Assembly (NCBI RefSeq): GCF_023111095.1
Contig: NZ_JALGYW010000015.1
Location: 91,293-155,292, forward strand
DNA length: 64,000 nt
From: Maribellus sp. YY47
GTDB taxonomy: Bacteria > Bacteroidota > Bacteroidia > Bacteroidales > Prolixibacteraceae
Direction of reading: 5' to 3'
Positions 50,447 to 59,216 of this stretch are shown piece by piece. The position numbers and the translations under genes were made by a program. How positions within the stretch are numbered: position 1 is the first letter of the stretch; each line of letters begins with the position of its first letter. The notes beneath the pieces were generated by a model. It was not told the origin of the DNA. It searched no databases and saw only the letters and a list, made by a program, of their open reading frames with translations.

Positions 50447-50917
50447 ATGAAAACAATGAGCTATGTAACCGTATTTATCCTTACGTTTTTATTGAGTGCT
50501 AATTTGGCGAATGCAACAGGAGTTCGTTCGGCATTCAACGAGTATGAAATCAGCCTTGTTCAGGACCTTCACATGGGAAAACAGGTGAAAGCAGTCTGGA
50601 AGTTGAGCTACAGTAAAAATGAAACTCCGGTTACCGTGGTAAAAAGGAAAACAGGTGAAGGAACAGAATATTTGGTTCAGTCTGAATACTTTGCGGTTTG
50701 TTACCGCTCTACGGCTGCAGGTTTTGGAGCCAAAGAAGCCAAAGGCGCCTGGTGTGCAGTTCCCAAGAAAATCAACAGAGCGGTGATTAATCAGGAACAA
50801 CTGGCACGTCAGGAAATTCTAACTCCTGAAAAAGTGAATGACGAATATGCTTTGGGGTTGATTGCAAGTTATTTGCCCCAACTAATCAACGATGGATACA
50901 CTCACATTTTGAATTAA
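50447..50917 (+). CDS. Exported hypothetical protein
   Basis: I do not recognise this 156-aa protein. Residues 1-23 are a signal peptide (hydrophobic YVTVFILTFLLSANLANA, cleavage near ANA-TG), so the mature protein of about 133 residues acts outside the cytoplasm. It has a beta-rich middle (KAVWKLSYSKNETPVTVVKR), two cysteines (AVCYRS and AWCAVP) that could form a disulfide, and a helical C-terminus (ALGLIASYLPQLINDGY). No lipobox is present. It is monocistronic, with a very strong terminator. The 268-bp gap upstream has no other recognised element. Confidence 0.75.
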   Translation: MKTMSYVTVFILTFLLSANLANATGVRSAFNEYEISLVQDLHMGKQVKAVWKLSYSKNETPVTVVKRKTGEGTEYLVQSEYFAVCYRSTAAGFGAKEAKGAWCAVPKKINRAVINQEQLARQEILTPEKVNDEYALGLIASYLPQLINDGYTHILN

Positions 50918-50956
50918 TAAACAGCATTTTATAAACAAAGTATCAGTAAACAAAAA

Positions 50957-50980
50957 AACCGCGGCATGCCGCGGTTTTTT
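50957..50980. terminator. Bidirectional terminator between exported protein gene and pyk
   Basis: AACCGCGGCATGCCGCGGTT is a perfect palindrome (about 50958-50976) with A residues on the left and T residues on the right. It can end transcription from both convergent genes. Confidence 0.88.
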
Positions 50981-51002
50981 TTATAAACTCATTTGTAATC
51001 TG

Positions 51003-52415
51003 CTAATTCTGATCCGCAGGTTTGATAAACAACCTTTGGGCGGTTGAAATTTCAATAAATGATGCTCCGGCATCTTCACCAAAACGGCCTCCAACATAAA
51101 TAACCAAATCATCCATTTGAATGGTGCCTTCGGTTACCAGTTGCTGGATCGCAGCTTTCTGTATCTTCATTTTATTTTTCTTGGCTTCCAGGTAAGAGGG
51201 ATGAATGCCAAATGACAAAGCCAATTCACGTACTACACGTTGTGAGTGACATTTTACAAACACAGGGAAGAACGAACGGTGTGCTGCCAAATAACGACCG
51301 GTTTTCCCGGTGGTTGTAGTGGTTACAATGGCATCCGGTTTCAGTTCCCGGGCTGCGCGAATAGCCGATTGTGCTAAGTAGGCAGGAATATCTGGCTTTA
51401 ACGGAATCAACAGTTCACGTTTGTCGCGATCCGGTTCTACTTTCTCCGCAATATTGTTCATTACTTTCACCGCGTCAACCGGATATTTTCCATAGGCCGT
51501 TTCTCCACTCAGCATAATAGCATCGGTACCCATGTAAATAGCACTGGCAACGTCGCTCACCTCCGCTCTTGTCGGACGAGGATGATCAATCATGGAGTGG
51601 AGCATTTGCGTGGCAATAATAACGGGTTTTTTGTACAGCATCGCTTTGCGAACAAGGTCGCGCTGAATGGCAGGAAGACACTCTTCGGGCAATTCTATCC
51701 CCAGGTCTCCACGAGCTACCATGATTCCGTAAGCACTTTCCAGAATTTCGTCGATCTTCTCAACACCTTCCATGTTTTCGATTTTGGCAATGATCTTGAT
51801 CTTGCTTTCGTGCTCATCCAGAATCTTCTGAACCTCTTTTACATCCGATTTATTCCGCACAAACGAGTGGGCAATAAAATCAACATCTTCCTCGATCGCA
51901 AAATGAATAAATTCAATATCGCGAGTTGACAGGGAAGGAAGTTTGATCTCAACTCCCGGAACGTTAACGCTTTTTTTCTTTTTAATAACACCTGCATTCT
52001 CAACTCGGCATAGCAGGTAGTCGCCGTGTTTCTCTTTAACGGTAACAGCGATGTCACCATCATCGATCAATATTTTGTTACCTATGTTGAGGTTGTCAAC
52101 AAAACCTTCATAGTTAACACATACATTCTTTACGGTTGAAACAGGAGAGAATGAGAAAGCGATTTCTTCTCCTTCTGCAACTTCCAGGTCATTCTGAATA
52201 CTGCAGGTTCTTATTTCCGGCCCCTTGGTGTCGATAATAATCGCAATCTTATCCGAGACACTCCGGATATTATTTACCACCATTCTGGCAGTTTCCGTAG
52301 TAATGTGAGCAGTATTCAGCCTTGCCACATTCATGCCAGCTTTGTGCAACGATCTAATAAAATCAACCTCGCATCGCTGATCTGATATTGTTGCTACAAT
52401 TTTTGTCTGTCTCAT
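51003..52415 (-). CDS. pyk: Pyruvate kinase
   Basis: This 470-aa glycolytic enzyme makes pyruvate and ATP from phosphoenolpyruvate. It has AGMNVARLNTAH near residue 27, IIDTKGPEIRTCSI (61-74), the active-site lysine and Mg ligand region IIAKIENMEGVEKIDEI, MVARGDLGIELP, and KPVIIATQMLHSMI with PTRAEVSDVASAI. The B domain (about 75-165) is present, and the C-terminal domain is the usual length. It has its own candidate promoter 20 bp upstream; aroQ lies 98 bp upstream and is probably transcribed separately. Confidence 0.97.
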   Translation of the reverse strand: MRQTKIVATISDQRCEVDFIRSLHKAGMNVARLNTAHITTETARMVVNNIRSVSDKIAIIIDTKGPEIRTCSIQNDLEVAEGEEIAFSFSPVSTVKNVCVNYEGFVDNLNIGNKILIDDGDIAVTVKEKHGDYLLCRVENAGVIKKKKSVNVPGVEIKLPSLSTRDIEFIHFAIEEDVDFIAHSFVRNKSDVKEVQKILDEHESKIKIIAKIENMEGVEKIDEILESAYGIMVARGDLGIELPEECLPAIQRDLVRKAMLYKKPVIIATQMLHSMIDHPRPTRAEVSDVASAIYMGTDAIMLSGETAYGKYPVDAVKVMNNIAEKVEPDRDKRELLIPLKPDIPAYLAQSAIRAARELKPDAIVTTTTTGKTGRYLAAHRSFFPVFVKCHSQRVVRELALSFGIHPSYLEAKKNKMKIQKAAIQQLVTEGTIQMDDLVIYVGGRFGEDAGASFIEISTAQRLFIKPADQN

Positions 52416-52435
52416 ATTTTCAAATTTTAAGGCTG

Positions 52436-52465
52436 CAAAAGTAAAATAAAAGCACTGGCAACAAT
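52436..52465 (-). promoter_or_regulatory. Candidate promoter of pyk
   Basis: The minus-strand TACTTTTG (52443-52436) matches TAnnTTTG; ATTG (52465-52462), one base from TTTG, lies 18 bp upstream. RNA would start near 52429, 14 nt before the ATG. Confidence 0.5.
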
Positions 52466-52513
52466 CAATATTCCATTAATCAGAACTTAAATTTAATGCT
52501 CAGTATGCATTGC

Positions 52514-52930
52514 CTAATTTACGAAACTTTTTACTGCCAGCGTATACGATTGTAATCCGAATCCCATTATACATCCCCTGCATACCGGACCGATCAACGA
52601 TTTATGTCTGAAATCTTCCCGGGTCAGAGTATTTGAAATATGCACTTCTACCACGGTTGTTTTAATTCCGGCAATTGCATCGCGTATGGCAACCGACGTG
52701 TGGGTGTAGGCCCCTGCATTGATGATGATACCATCGGCAGAAAAACCGAATTCGTGTAGTTTATTTACAATCTCTCCCTCGATATTTGATTGATAATATG
52801 TAAACTCCACTTCAGGGAATTCAGATTTTAACTGTTCGAAAAACGTTTCAAAATCGTTAGAACCATATATCGATTTTTCCCGAACACCCAACAGATTGAG
52901 ATTCGGGCCATTGATAATCAATATCTTCAT
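52514..52930 (-). CDS. aroQ: Type II 3-dehydroquinate dehydratase
   Basis: This 138-aa enzyme dehydrates 3-dehydroquinate in the shikimate pathway. The N-terminus is INGPNLNLLGVREKSIYG with catalytic Tyr22. IIINAGAYTHTSVAIRDAI (68-86) and VEVHISN with catalytic His97 complete the site. The small dodecameric type II fold is clear from length and motifs. It is divergent from xerD, and the 153 bp between their starts should hold both promoters, though no strong TAnnTTTG match was found. Confidence 0.97.
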   Translation of the reverse strand: MKILIINGPNLNLLGVREKSIYGSNDFETFFEQLKSEFPEVEFTYYQSNIEGEIVNKLHEFGFSADGIIINAGAYTHTSVAIRDAIAGIKTTVVEVHISNTLTREDFRHKSLIGPVCRGCIMGFGLQSYTLAVKSFVN

Positions 52931-53083
52931 TTATTTCAATTTTAATATTTTTTATGTATATTTTATGTAACTTTAGTCTAAGCTGATCGTAACTAAAACT
53001 TGCAGATGAACCATTTGGTTCGTGATATTATGACAATCAGTAGGACAGATACGGAGAATAAAAATAACTTAATTTGGTAGATT

Positions 53084-53983
53084 ATGAAATGGGAGGAGAG
53101 CAAAAAGGGCTACGAAAACTATCTGAAATTAGAGAAGTCTTTGTCTCAGAATTCGATAGCTGCTTATATCAATGACATCAATAAGCTAGCCGATTTTTTA
53201 GAAAACAAATACAAAGGAATAGCACCTGACAAGGTAAAACTTGAGCAGTTGAAAGCTTTTGTGGAATGGCTAAACGAGAGAGGGGTGAGCCCGCGTACTC
53301 AGGCGCGTACTATTTCGGGGATAAAGTCTTTCTATAAGTATCTGCTTATTGAAGGAAAAATTAGCAATGATCCGACATCCTTACTCGAATCGCCTAAAAT
53401 CGGACGGAAGTTGCCTGATATTCTCTCCATGGAAGAGATTGATACCTTAATTAACGCTATTGATTTAAATAAATCGGAAGGTCAGCGTAATAAAGCCATG
53501 CTTGAAACTTTGTACAGCTGTGGACTTCGTGTATCGGAACTGGTTAATCTGAAAATAACCAATCTGTTTTTTGAACAGGGTTTTATCAAAGTCGAAGGAA
53601 AAGGGGAGAAGGAACGTTTGGTTCCTGCCAGTAAAAGTGCGATAGAGGAAATTAACAAATACCTCACAAGTTACCGGAAGAAATTGCGGGTAAGCAGAGA
53701 CAGTGAAAATATTTTGTTTTTAAATCGACGGGGCAGAAAGTTGAGCCGTGTTATGATTTTTACCATTATAAAGAACCTGGCCGAGAAAGTTGGTCTGGAT
53801 AAGAAGATCAGTCCGCATACCTTCCGGCACTCCTTTGCCACACACTTAATAAATGGAGGGGCCGATTTAAGAGCTGTTCAGGAAATGCTGGGGCATGAAT
53901 CCATTTTAACTACCGAAATTTATACGCATTTAGATCGGGACTATCTAAAGAATACGATTCACCAGTATCATCCGAGATCCTAG
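53084..53983 (+). CDS. xerD: Tyrosine recombinase XerD/XerC
   Basis: This 299-aa recombinase resolves chromosome dimers at dif during division. The N-terminal SAM-like core-binding domain (1-105) is followed by the catalytic domain with Arg149 (CGLRVSEL), Lys174 (EGKGEKER), His245-x2-Arg248 (HTFRHSFATHL), His271 and the nucleophile Tyr280 (LGHESILTTEIYTHL). All catalytic residues are present. XerD is favoured over XerC by overall similarity of the motifs but the two are hard to separate. No integrase-type attachment site or phage gene is adjacent, so it is a housekeeping copy. Confidence 0.93.
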   Translation: MKWEESKKGYENYLKLEKSLSQNSIAAYINDINKLADFLENKYKGIAPDKVKLEQLKAFVEWLNERGVSPRTQARTISGIKSFYKYLLIEGKISNDPTSLLESPKIGRKLPDILSMEEIDTLINAIDLNKSEGQRNKAMLETLYSCGLRVSELVNLKITNLFFEQGFIKVEGKGEKERLVPASKSAIEEINKYLTSYRKKLRVSRDSENILFLNRRGRKLSRVMIFTIIKNLAEKVGLDKKISPHTFRHSFATHLINGGADLRAVQEMLGHESILTTEIYTHLDRDYLKNTIHQYHPRS

Positions 53984-54005
53984 AATCTTAACATAAAGTA
54001 TAACA

Positions 54006-54035
54006 GGGTGTGATAAAAATGTCACACCTTTTTTT
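54006..54035 (+). terminator. Terminator of xerD
   Basis: GGTGTGA (54007-54013) pairs with TCACACC (54022-54028) around an 8-nt loop and is followed by seven T residues. Confidence 0.85.
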
Positions 54036-54156
54036 GTGCCTAATCAAGCTTAATTTCATTTTGACAAAACAAAAATCCAATGTTAACAGATTGTTTAATC
54101 GGCTTGTGAATATTCTCAAAACCCCATAGTCGACGGAGCCGATTGGAAAAAAAGGT

Positions 54157-54164
54157 TATTTTTG
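54157..54164 (+). promoter_or_regulatory. Candidate -7 element of pckA
   Basis: TATTTTTG is a full match to TAnnTTTG, 55 bp upstream of the pckA start; RNA would begin near 54171. No TTTG at -33 is present. Confidence 0.45.
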
Positions 54165-54218
54165 TTACCCGTTTTATAATTCAAAGAAACATATTATTAA
54201 GTTAATTATTAGGTAGTT

Positions 54219-55823
54219 ATGAAAAATTTGGATCTGAGCAAGTACGGCATCCTCGATGTGGCGGAAATCGTACATAACCCATCTTACGAACAACTTTTTA
54301 CAGAAGAGATGAAACCTGAACTGGAAGGTTTTGAAAAAGGTCAGCTTACTGAATTGGATGCAGTAAACGTTATGACCGGAATCTTTACCGGCCGTTCGCC
54401 AAAGGATAAATTCATCGTTATGGACGACACTACAAAAGACACAATGTGGTGGACTTCAGAACAAGCAAAAAACGACAACAAGCCAACAACTCCTGAAGTT
54501 TGGGCTGAATTGAAAGGTTTGGTTGCAAAACAGCTTTCAGGTAAAAAATTGTATGTTGTTGATACTTTCTGCGGTGCCAACGAAGACACTCGTTTGAAAG
54601 TTCGTTTCATTATGGAAGTGGCATGGCAGGCTCACTTCGTAAAAAACATGTTCATTCGCCCAACAGAAGAAGAATTGGCTAACTATGGTGAACCAGACTT
54701 CGTGGTAATGAACGGTTCTAAAACAACCAATCCAAACTGGAAAGAACAAGGTTTGAATTCTGAAAACTTTACTGTATTCAACCTGACTGAAAAAATGCAG
54801 GTGATTGGTGGTACATGGTACGGTGGTGAAATGAAAAAAGGTATGTTCGCCATGATGAACTACTACCTGCCATTGCGCGGTATCGCTTCAATGCACTGTT
54901 CTGCTAACGTTGGTAAAGAAGGTGATGTTGCTATTTTCTTTGGTCTGTCTGGAACAGGAAAAACAACTCTTTCAACTGATGCAAACCGTCAGTTAATTGG
55001 TGACGACGAACACGGTTGGGACGATAACGGTATCTTCAACTTCGAAGGTGGCTGTTATGCAAAAACCATCAAATTGGACAAAGATTCAGAACCTGAAATT
55101 TTTGCTGCAATCAAACGTAACGCATTGTTGGAAAACGTTACTGTTGATGCTGAAGGTAAAATCGATTTCAACGATGGTTCTACAACTGAGAACACTCGTG
55201 TTTCTTATCCTATTTACCACATTGATAACATCGCAGTTCCTTCAAAAGCAGGTCATGCACAGAAAGTGATCTTCTTAAGTGCTGATGCATTTGGAGTATT
55301 GCCTCCGGTTTCTAAACTGACTCCGGATCAAACAAAATATCACTTCCTGTCAGGATTTACTGCAAAATTAGCTGGAACTGAGCGTGGTATTACTGAGCCA
55401 ACTCCAACTTTCTCAGCTTGTTTTGGTGCTGCATTCCTGACCCTTCACCCAACAAAATACGGTGAAGAATTAGTGAAAAAAATGGAAGAACACGGAGCTG
55501 AAGCTTACCTGGTAAACACAGGATGGAACGGTTCAGGCAAACGTATCTCTATTAAAGATACTCGTGGTATTATTAACGCTATTCTTGATGGTTCTATCGA
55601 GAAAGCAGAAACTAAAGTTATCCCAATTTTCAATTTGGAAGTTCCTACTGCATTGCCAGGAGTTGACACTAACATTTTGGATCCACGCGACACTTACGCT
55701 GATGTTGCTGAATGGGAAGCAAAAGCAAAAGACCTGGGTAGCCGCTTTATCAAAAACTTCGTAAAATATACTGATAACGAAGAAGGTAAAGCATTGGTTG
55801 CTGCCGGTCCTCAACTTGACTAA
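54219..55823 (+). CDS. pckA: Phosphoenolpyruvate carboxykinase (ATP)
   Basis: This 534-aa enzyme interconverts oxaloacetate and PEP with ATP/ADP. In anaerobic Bacteroidetes it often runs in the CO2-fixing direction toward fumarate. The motifs are [12 protein letters not shown] (about 53-64), MHCSANVG, the kinase-1a P-loop [15 protein letters not shown] and the kinase-2 loop [45 protein letters not shown] follows, with [17 protein letters not shown] near the end. The codon choice is strongly biased (GGT, GCT, AAC, CTG), as in very highly expressed genes, and differs visibly from the neighbours. It is monocistronic. Confidence 0.97.
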   Translation: MKNLDLSKYGILDVAEIVHNPSYEQLFTEEMKPELEGFEKGQLTELDAVNVMTGIFTGRSPKDKFIVMDDTTKDTMWWTSEQAKNDNKPTTPEVWAELKGLVAKQLSGKKLYVVDTFCGANEDTRLKVRFIMEVAWQAHFVKNMFIRPTEEELANYGEPDFVVMNGSKTTNPNWKEQGLNSENFTVFNLTEKMQVIGGTWYGGEMKKGMFAMMNYYLPLRGIASMHCSANVGKEGDVAIFFGLSGTGKTTLSTDANRQLIGDDEHGWDDNGIFNFEGGCYAKTIKLDKDSEPEIFAAIKRNALLENVTVDAEGKIDFNDGSTTENTRVSYPIYHIDNIAVPSKAGHAQKVIFLSADAFGVLPPVSKLTPDQTKYHFLSGFTAKLAGTERGITEPTPTFSACFGAAFLTLHPTKYGEELVKKMEEHGAEAYLVNTGWNGSGKRISIKDTRGIINAILDGSIEKAETKVIPIFNLEVPTALPGVDTNILDPRDTYADVAEWEAKAKDLGSRFIKNFVKYTDNEEGKALVAAGPQLD

Positions 55824-55846
55824 TTATTCGTTTAGTTATAGCATTA

Positions 55847-55878
55847 AGCCTTCCATCGGAATGATGGGAGGCTTTTTT
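55847..55878 (+). terminator. Terminator of pckA
   Basis: AGCCTTCCATC (55847-55857) pairs with GATGGGAGGCT (55863-55873), with one G-T pair, then T residues to 55879. Confidence 0.85.
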
Positions 55879-55969
55879 TGTGTCGATTTTTTGCTTTCTA
55901 AAATAGATTTGACAATACAGTCAGCCATCCATTGCTGTTTTCGGGAGGGTGTTGAAATATTGAAAATCT

Positions 55970-58102
55970 TTATTCTGCGTGGGTTTCCTGAAGCTCTTTA
56001 ATGATTTTTGCCGTGGTGCCCGCGATGTTGTATAAAAGTCGGAGTTGTTGCTTTTTAAGCCCCGGTGCGGTACCTGTAATTTGCTGTTTTAATTCCAAAA
56101 GAGTGGGGGAAAGGTCTGTCGGACTTTGATGCCCACCGCTCAGTAAATACTGGCTTGCTTCATCGAGTGCTGCATTAATCTGATCCATAATGGCAGCGAT
56201 GTTATCAATTTCCGGCATGTTTGATTCGCGGTGAACACCCAGGGCCGAAATATGCGAAAGTAAGGCATGGTTCAGGTACGTTAGGGTAAACGCGTGTTTC
56301 ATTAGTTTACGTTTGCTTTTGGGTTCCTGTCGCATACTGTTCCAGGCCAGTGCCAGTTCATTATCTGCCAGGTGAGCTTCTCTGCGCGCGATCCTGTATC
56401 CGAGGTCATCGGTACTGGTTGTTTGGTATTCCTGCAAAATTTCTTGTAAGTAGGCCCTGTTTTTTTGCATTGCTTTTGAAATCAGTTCGGGCATGCGCCG
56501 GTATTGCCATCCAGGCCATAAGAAGCGAATGACTACAAACGAAATTGTTGCCCCCAGTAAAGTGTCGATTAAACGGGGTAACATCAGGTGGAATCCTGCA
56601 TCTTTCGATATAATGTTGAATGCGCTGATGACAAAGGTGGTAATAAAAATTACGGCTACCGAGTACCGGGTTTTCAGCCAGTAAAAGAAGGCCATTGCCG
56701 ATCCGAGCATCAGAATTACCTGTGCAGCTGTACTGGTGAAAATATGCAGCAATACACCGGCAAGAATAACGCCGGTTGCGGTTCCCAACAATCTTTGGAA
56801 TAAGCGCCGCCGTGTGTCGCTGTAAGTAATCTGGCTAACAAATAAGCTGGTTAGCATTACCCACACTCCCTTGTCGAGTTCGAGCGATTTTTGGAGAATA
56901 AAGCCAATCATAAAGCTCAAACTCAGCCTCAGGGCATAACGCATGCGTGGATGTTTAAACGACAGAAGTGCAAGGAAACGTTGCAATGGGTTTCGTTCTT
57001 CTTTTCGCAAGCGGGGGATGGAAGTGCCTTCCTCTGTATTGTCGAGGTATTTTAACGACAGCTGAGACCGATGCAAATTGTGGTGCAGTAATTCGAGCGG
57101 TTGAGCGGTGTTGGCATCCAGCTGCTGAAGTTTTTCTTCGATCGCTTTCGAAATCCACTCCAGTGCCATAGGATGGTGGTATGCAGCGCCCGTGAGGATA
57201 TTTTCAGCTATCTGACGCGTAGCATACGAAAGCTGACGAAGCATTTCTCCAAATCCTTCCATCACTTCCAGATTGTCCTCCTGGTTGCTGAGTTTATCAT
57301 GGCGCTCGTGGCTCGATGCAGCTCTTTCGTGCAAGCTTTGTAATAACATAAAACGCTGTAGGTACGGTCGCAGGGGCTCGGGATTATTTAGTTCCCTTCC
57401 GTAGCTGTTCAGTACCTCTTTTATTTTCTCCAGCGCATTCACCACACTGATGTTCAGCAAAGCCAAATCTCTGTTAATTGAAGCTTGTTCCTGCGGCTGA
57501 CTGGGAAAAAGTATCGACTTCTTGGCAAGGTAATTCGACAGGGTTTTAAAGCCGTTTGACATTTGTTCATCTAACAGACGCCATGGATTCAGGTACATTA
57601 AGGTAAGCGTTAAAATGCCATGGAATAATGCCCCCGAAGGCAACAGCACAGCCTGCCAGTACCAGGCCGGACTTATTTCGATCCCCAACATGGCATAAAT
57701 GCCCACCAAAACTGATCCGAAAGTAATGGCCCGGTAACGTTCGCCAATACCACCAAGCAAAATAAATGCAATGGTAGAAAGAATAAAGCCTGTTCCCAAC
57801 AACCAGGGGTAATTGTGGAGCAAACCTACCGCAAAACTCGATATAAAGAAACTTAAAACAGTGATGAAAAGCGCTTTTACGCGCCCTTTGGGATGGTCTT
57901 CGGTTTCGGAAAGTGCACCTGCCAATGCGCCAAGAGCAAGCGTTACACCGTAAAAGGGTTGACCTGCGATGATAAAAGGAATAGCCAGAACACCCATGGA
58001 GATCGTTGAACGCATCGCATACAGACGATCGGGGTGACTCCAGAAAATATTTTTGAGTTTCGTTAAATTACTTTGCAGATATTCGGTGCTGTTTCCTTCC
58101 AT
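55970..58102 (-). CDS. FUSC-family membrane protein (YccS/YhfK-like)
   Basis: This 710-aa inner-membrane protein is built as a repeat. Six hydrophobic segments lie in residues about 28-165 (AIPFIIAGQPFYGVTLALGA and later). A helical cytosolic region runs to about 390. A second set of six spans (about 390-520, including WVMLTSLFVSQITYSDTRRR, the FUSC-like core) and a C-terminal helical domain follow. Relatives include the aromatic-acid exporters AaeB and YccS; the substrate is not predictable here. The WVMLTSLFV...R region is the most conserved part. It lies alone, divergent from nothing, with its own -7 element upstream. Confidence 0.88.
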   Translation of the reverse strand: MEGNSTEYLQSNLTKLKNIFWSHPDRLYAMRSTISMGVLAIPFIIAGQPFYGVTLALGALAGALSETEDHPKGRVKALFITVLSFFISSFAVGLLHNYPWLLGTGFILSTIAFILLGGIGERYRAITFGSVLVGIYAMLGIEISPAWYWQAVLLPSGALFHGILTLTLMYLNPWRLLDEQMSNGFKTLSNYLAKKSILFPSQPQEQASINRDLALLNISVVNALEKIKEVLNSYGRELNNPEPLRPYLQRFMLLQSLHERAASSHERHDKLSNQEDNLEVMEGFGEMLRQLSYATRQIAENILTGAAYHHPMALEWISKAIEEKLQQLDANTAQPLELLHHNLHRSQLSLKYLDNTEEGTSIPRLRKEERNPLQRFLALLSFKHPRMRYALRLSLSFMIGFILQKSLELDKGVWVMLTSLFVSQITYSDTRRRLFQRLLGTATGVILAGVLLHIFTSTAAQVILMLGSAMAFFYWLKTRYSVAVIFITTFVISAFNIISKDAGFHLMLPRLIDTLLGATISFVVIRFLWPGWQYRRMPELISKAMQKNRAYLQEILQEYQTTSTDDLGYRIARREAHLADNELALAWNSMRQEPKSKRKLMKHAFTLTYLNHALLSHISALGVHRESNMPEIDNIAAIMDQINAALDEASQYLLSGGHQSPTDLSPTLLELKQQITGTAPGLKKQQLRLLYNIAGTTAKIIKELQETHAE

Positions 58103-58129
58103 TATCGGGTTATTGAATGAATGTTACTG

Positions 58130-58137
58130 CAAAGCTA
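58130..58137 (-). promoter_or_regulatory. Candidate -7 element of the FUSC gene
   Basis: The minus-strand TAGCTTTG matches TAnnTTTG; RNA would start near 58123, 21 nt before the ATG. Confidence 0.4.
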
Positions 58138-58232
58138 GTGAATGAAGTTGATTTGAATTTCATTTAATGGTCTTTCCTTATTTAAAATCAATACAACGAA
58201 ACGATTACATAATGTATCAGGAATATTGGCAA

Positions 58233-59114
58233 TCAGTGCCCAATAATTTCCTGCAACGCAGATGTAATATCGGGATAGTTAAACCGAAAGCCAGCAGCTT
58301 GAATTTTTTCTGACGAAACTTCCGGTGCTTCGGTTAGCAATACCGATGCTTCTCCAAGTACAAGATTGATTGCCCAGCCGGGTATGGTTAGAAAAGCTGG
58401 CCGGTTTAGTTGTCGGGCCAGTTGATGGGTAAAGGTTTTATTTGTAATACGATCGGGAGCAACAAGATTAAAGGTATTGTTTTTATCGTATTCCGTAACT
58501 GCCCAAACAAAAGCCCTCATCAGATCTGCTTCGTGCACAAACGGAAAGGCTTGTCTCCCATTTCCAATACTTGCACCGAGACCAAGTTTAAAAGGAAGAA
58601 GTAACTGATGGATTGTTTTGGCGTTTTTGCCAAGAACCAGACCAATACGAAATATTACTTTTTGAATCTGGGAAGGTAAGTCGTCCAGCGTTTTTTCCCA
58701 GTCTTTTACTACGGTTCCCAAAAAGCCTTCGTCAAAGTTGGAGCTTTCTTCGTCGTGAAATGCATTCGTTTTATAAATGCCAATGGCAGATGCAGAAATA
58801 AATTTTTCGGGGCGATCCTCAATGGGCAAGCTATTTATTGCCTGAACCAGGTTCCGGGTTGAAACGATCCGGCTTTCATATATGATTTTTCTGTTCTTTG
58901 AATTCCAGCGTTGCAATACAGGGGCCCCGGCTAAATTTATAAGCGCAAAACATGAACGAATTTCATCGACTAGTTGATTGGTGTCATATAATTTCGACCG
59001 GGGAATGCCTCTAACAGCATATCCTGCGTTTCTTAATTCCGAAGTAAGCATGCTTCCCAGGTAACCATTCTGGCCTGTTATCACAATTGTCTTTGATTGG
59101 GTACTGATCGTCAT
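58233..59114 (-). CDS. TIGR01777-family SDR epimerase-like protein (YfcH type)
   Basis: From the ATG at 59114 the protein has 293 residues; an ATG at 59147 would add eleven. The N-terminal IVITGQNGYLGSMLTSEL is the NAD(P) loop. INLAGAPVLQRWNSKNRKII is the family-specific block (usually NLAGxxI..RRW). ASAIGIYKTN carries the active-site Ser/Tyr region with the Tyr in GIY. The C-terminal NLVAPDRITNKTFTHQLARQ and LLTEAPEVSSEKIQAAGF belong to the DUF1731 tail. No reaction is known for the family. It is divergent from the first ClC gene. Confidence 0.9.
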   Translation of the reverse strand: MTISTQSKTIVITGQNGYLGSMLTSELRNAGYAVRGIPRSKLYDTNQLVDEIRSCFALINLAGAPVLQRWNSKNRKIIYESRIVSTRNLVQAINSLPIEDRPEKFISASAIGIYKTNAFHDEESSNFDEGFLGTVVKDWEKTLDDLPSQIQKVIFRIGLVLGKNAKTIHQLLLPFKLGLGASIGNGRQAFPFVHEADLMRAFVWAVTEYDKNNTFNLVAPDRITNKTFTHQLARQLNRPAFLTIPGWAINLVLGEASVLLTEAPEVSSEKIQAAGFRFNYPDITSALQEIIGH

Positions 59115-59216
59115 AAACCTGTTATTCGTGTTTGTTAAAACTAACAAGTTTCATTGGTTTTAGTTCTAAAAAAATGTTAAGCGAAGCACGTATTTGTTAC
59201 TTTTGTTTTTCTGAAA

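Noticed and set aside
53084..53983. Integrase of a genomic island
   Set aside because: Length and motifs are those of housekeeping XerC/XerD, and no attachment site, tRNA or phage gene is adjacent.
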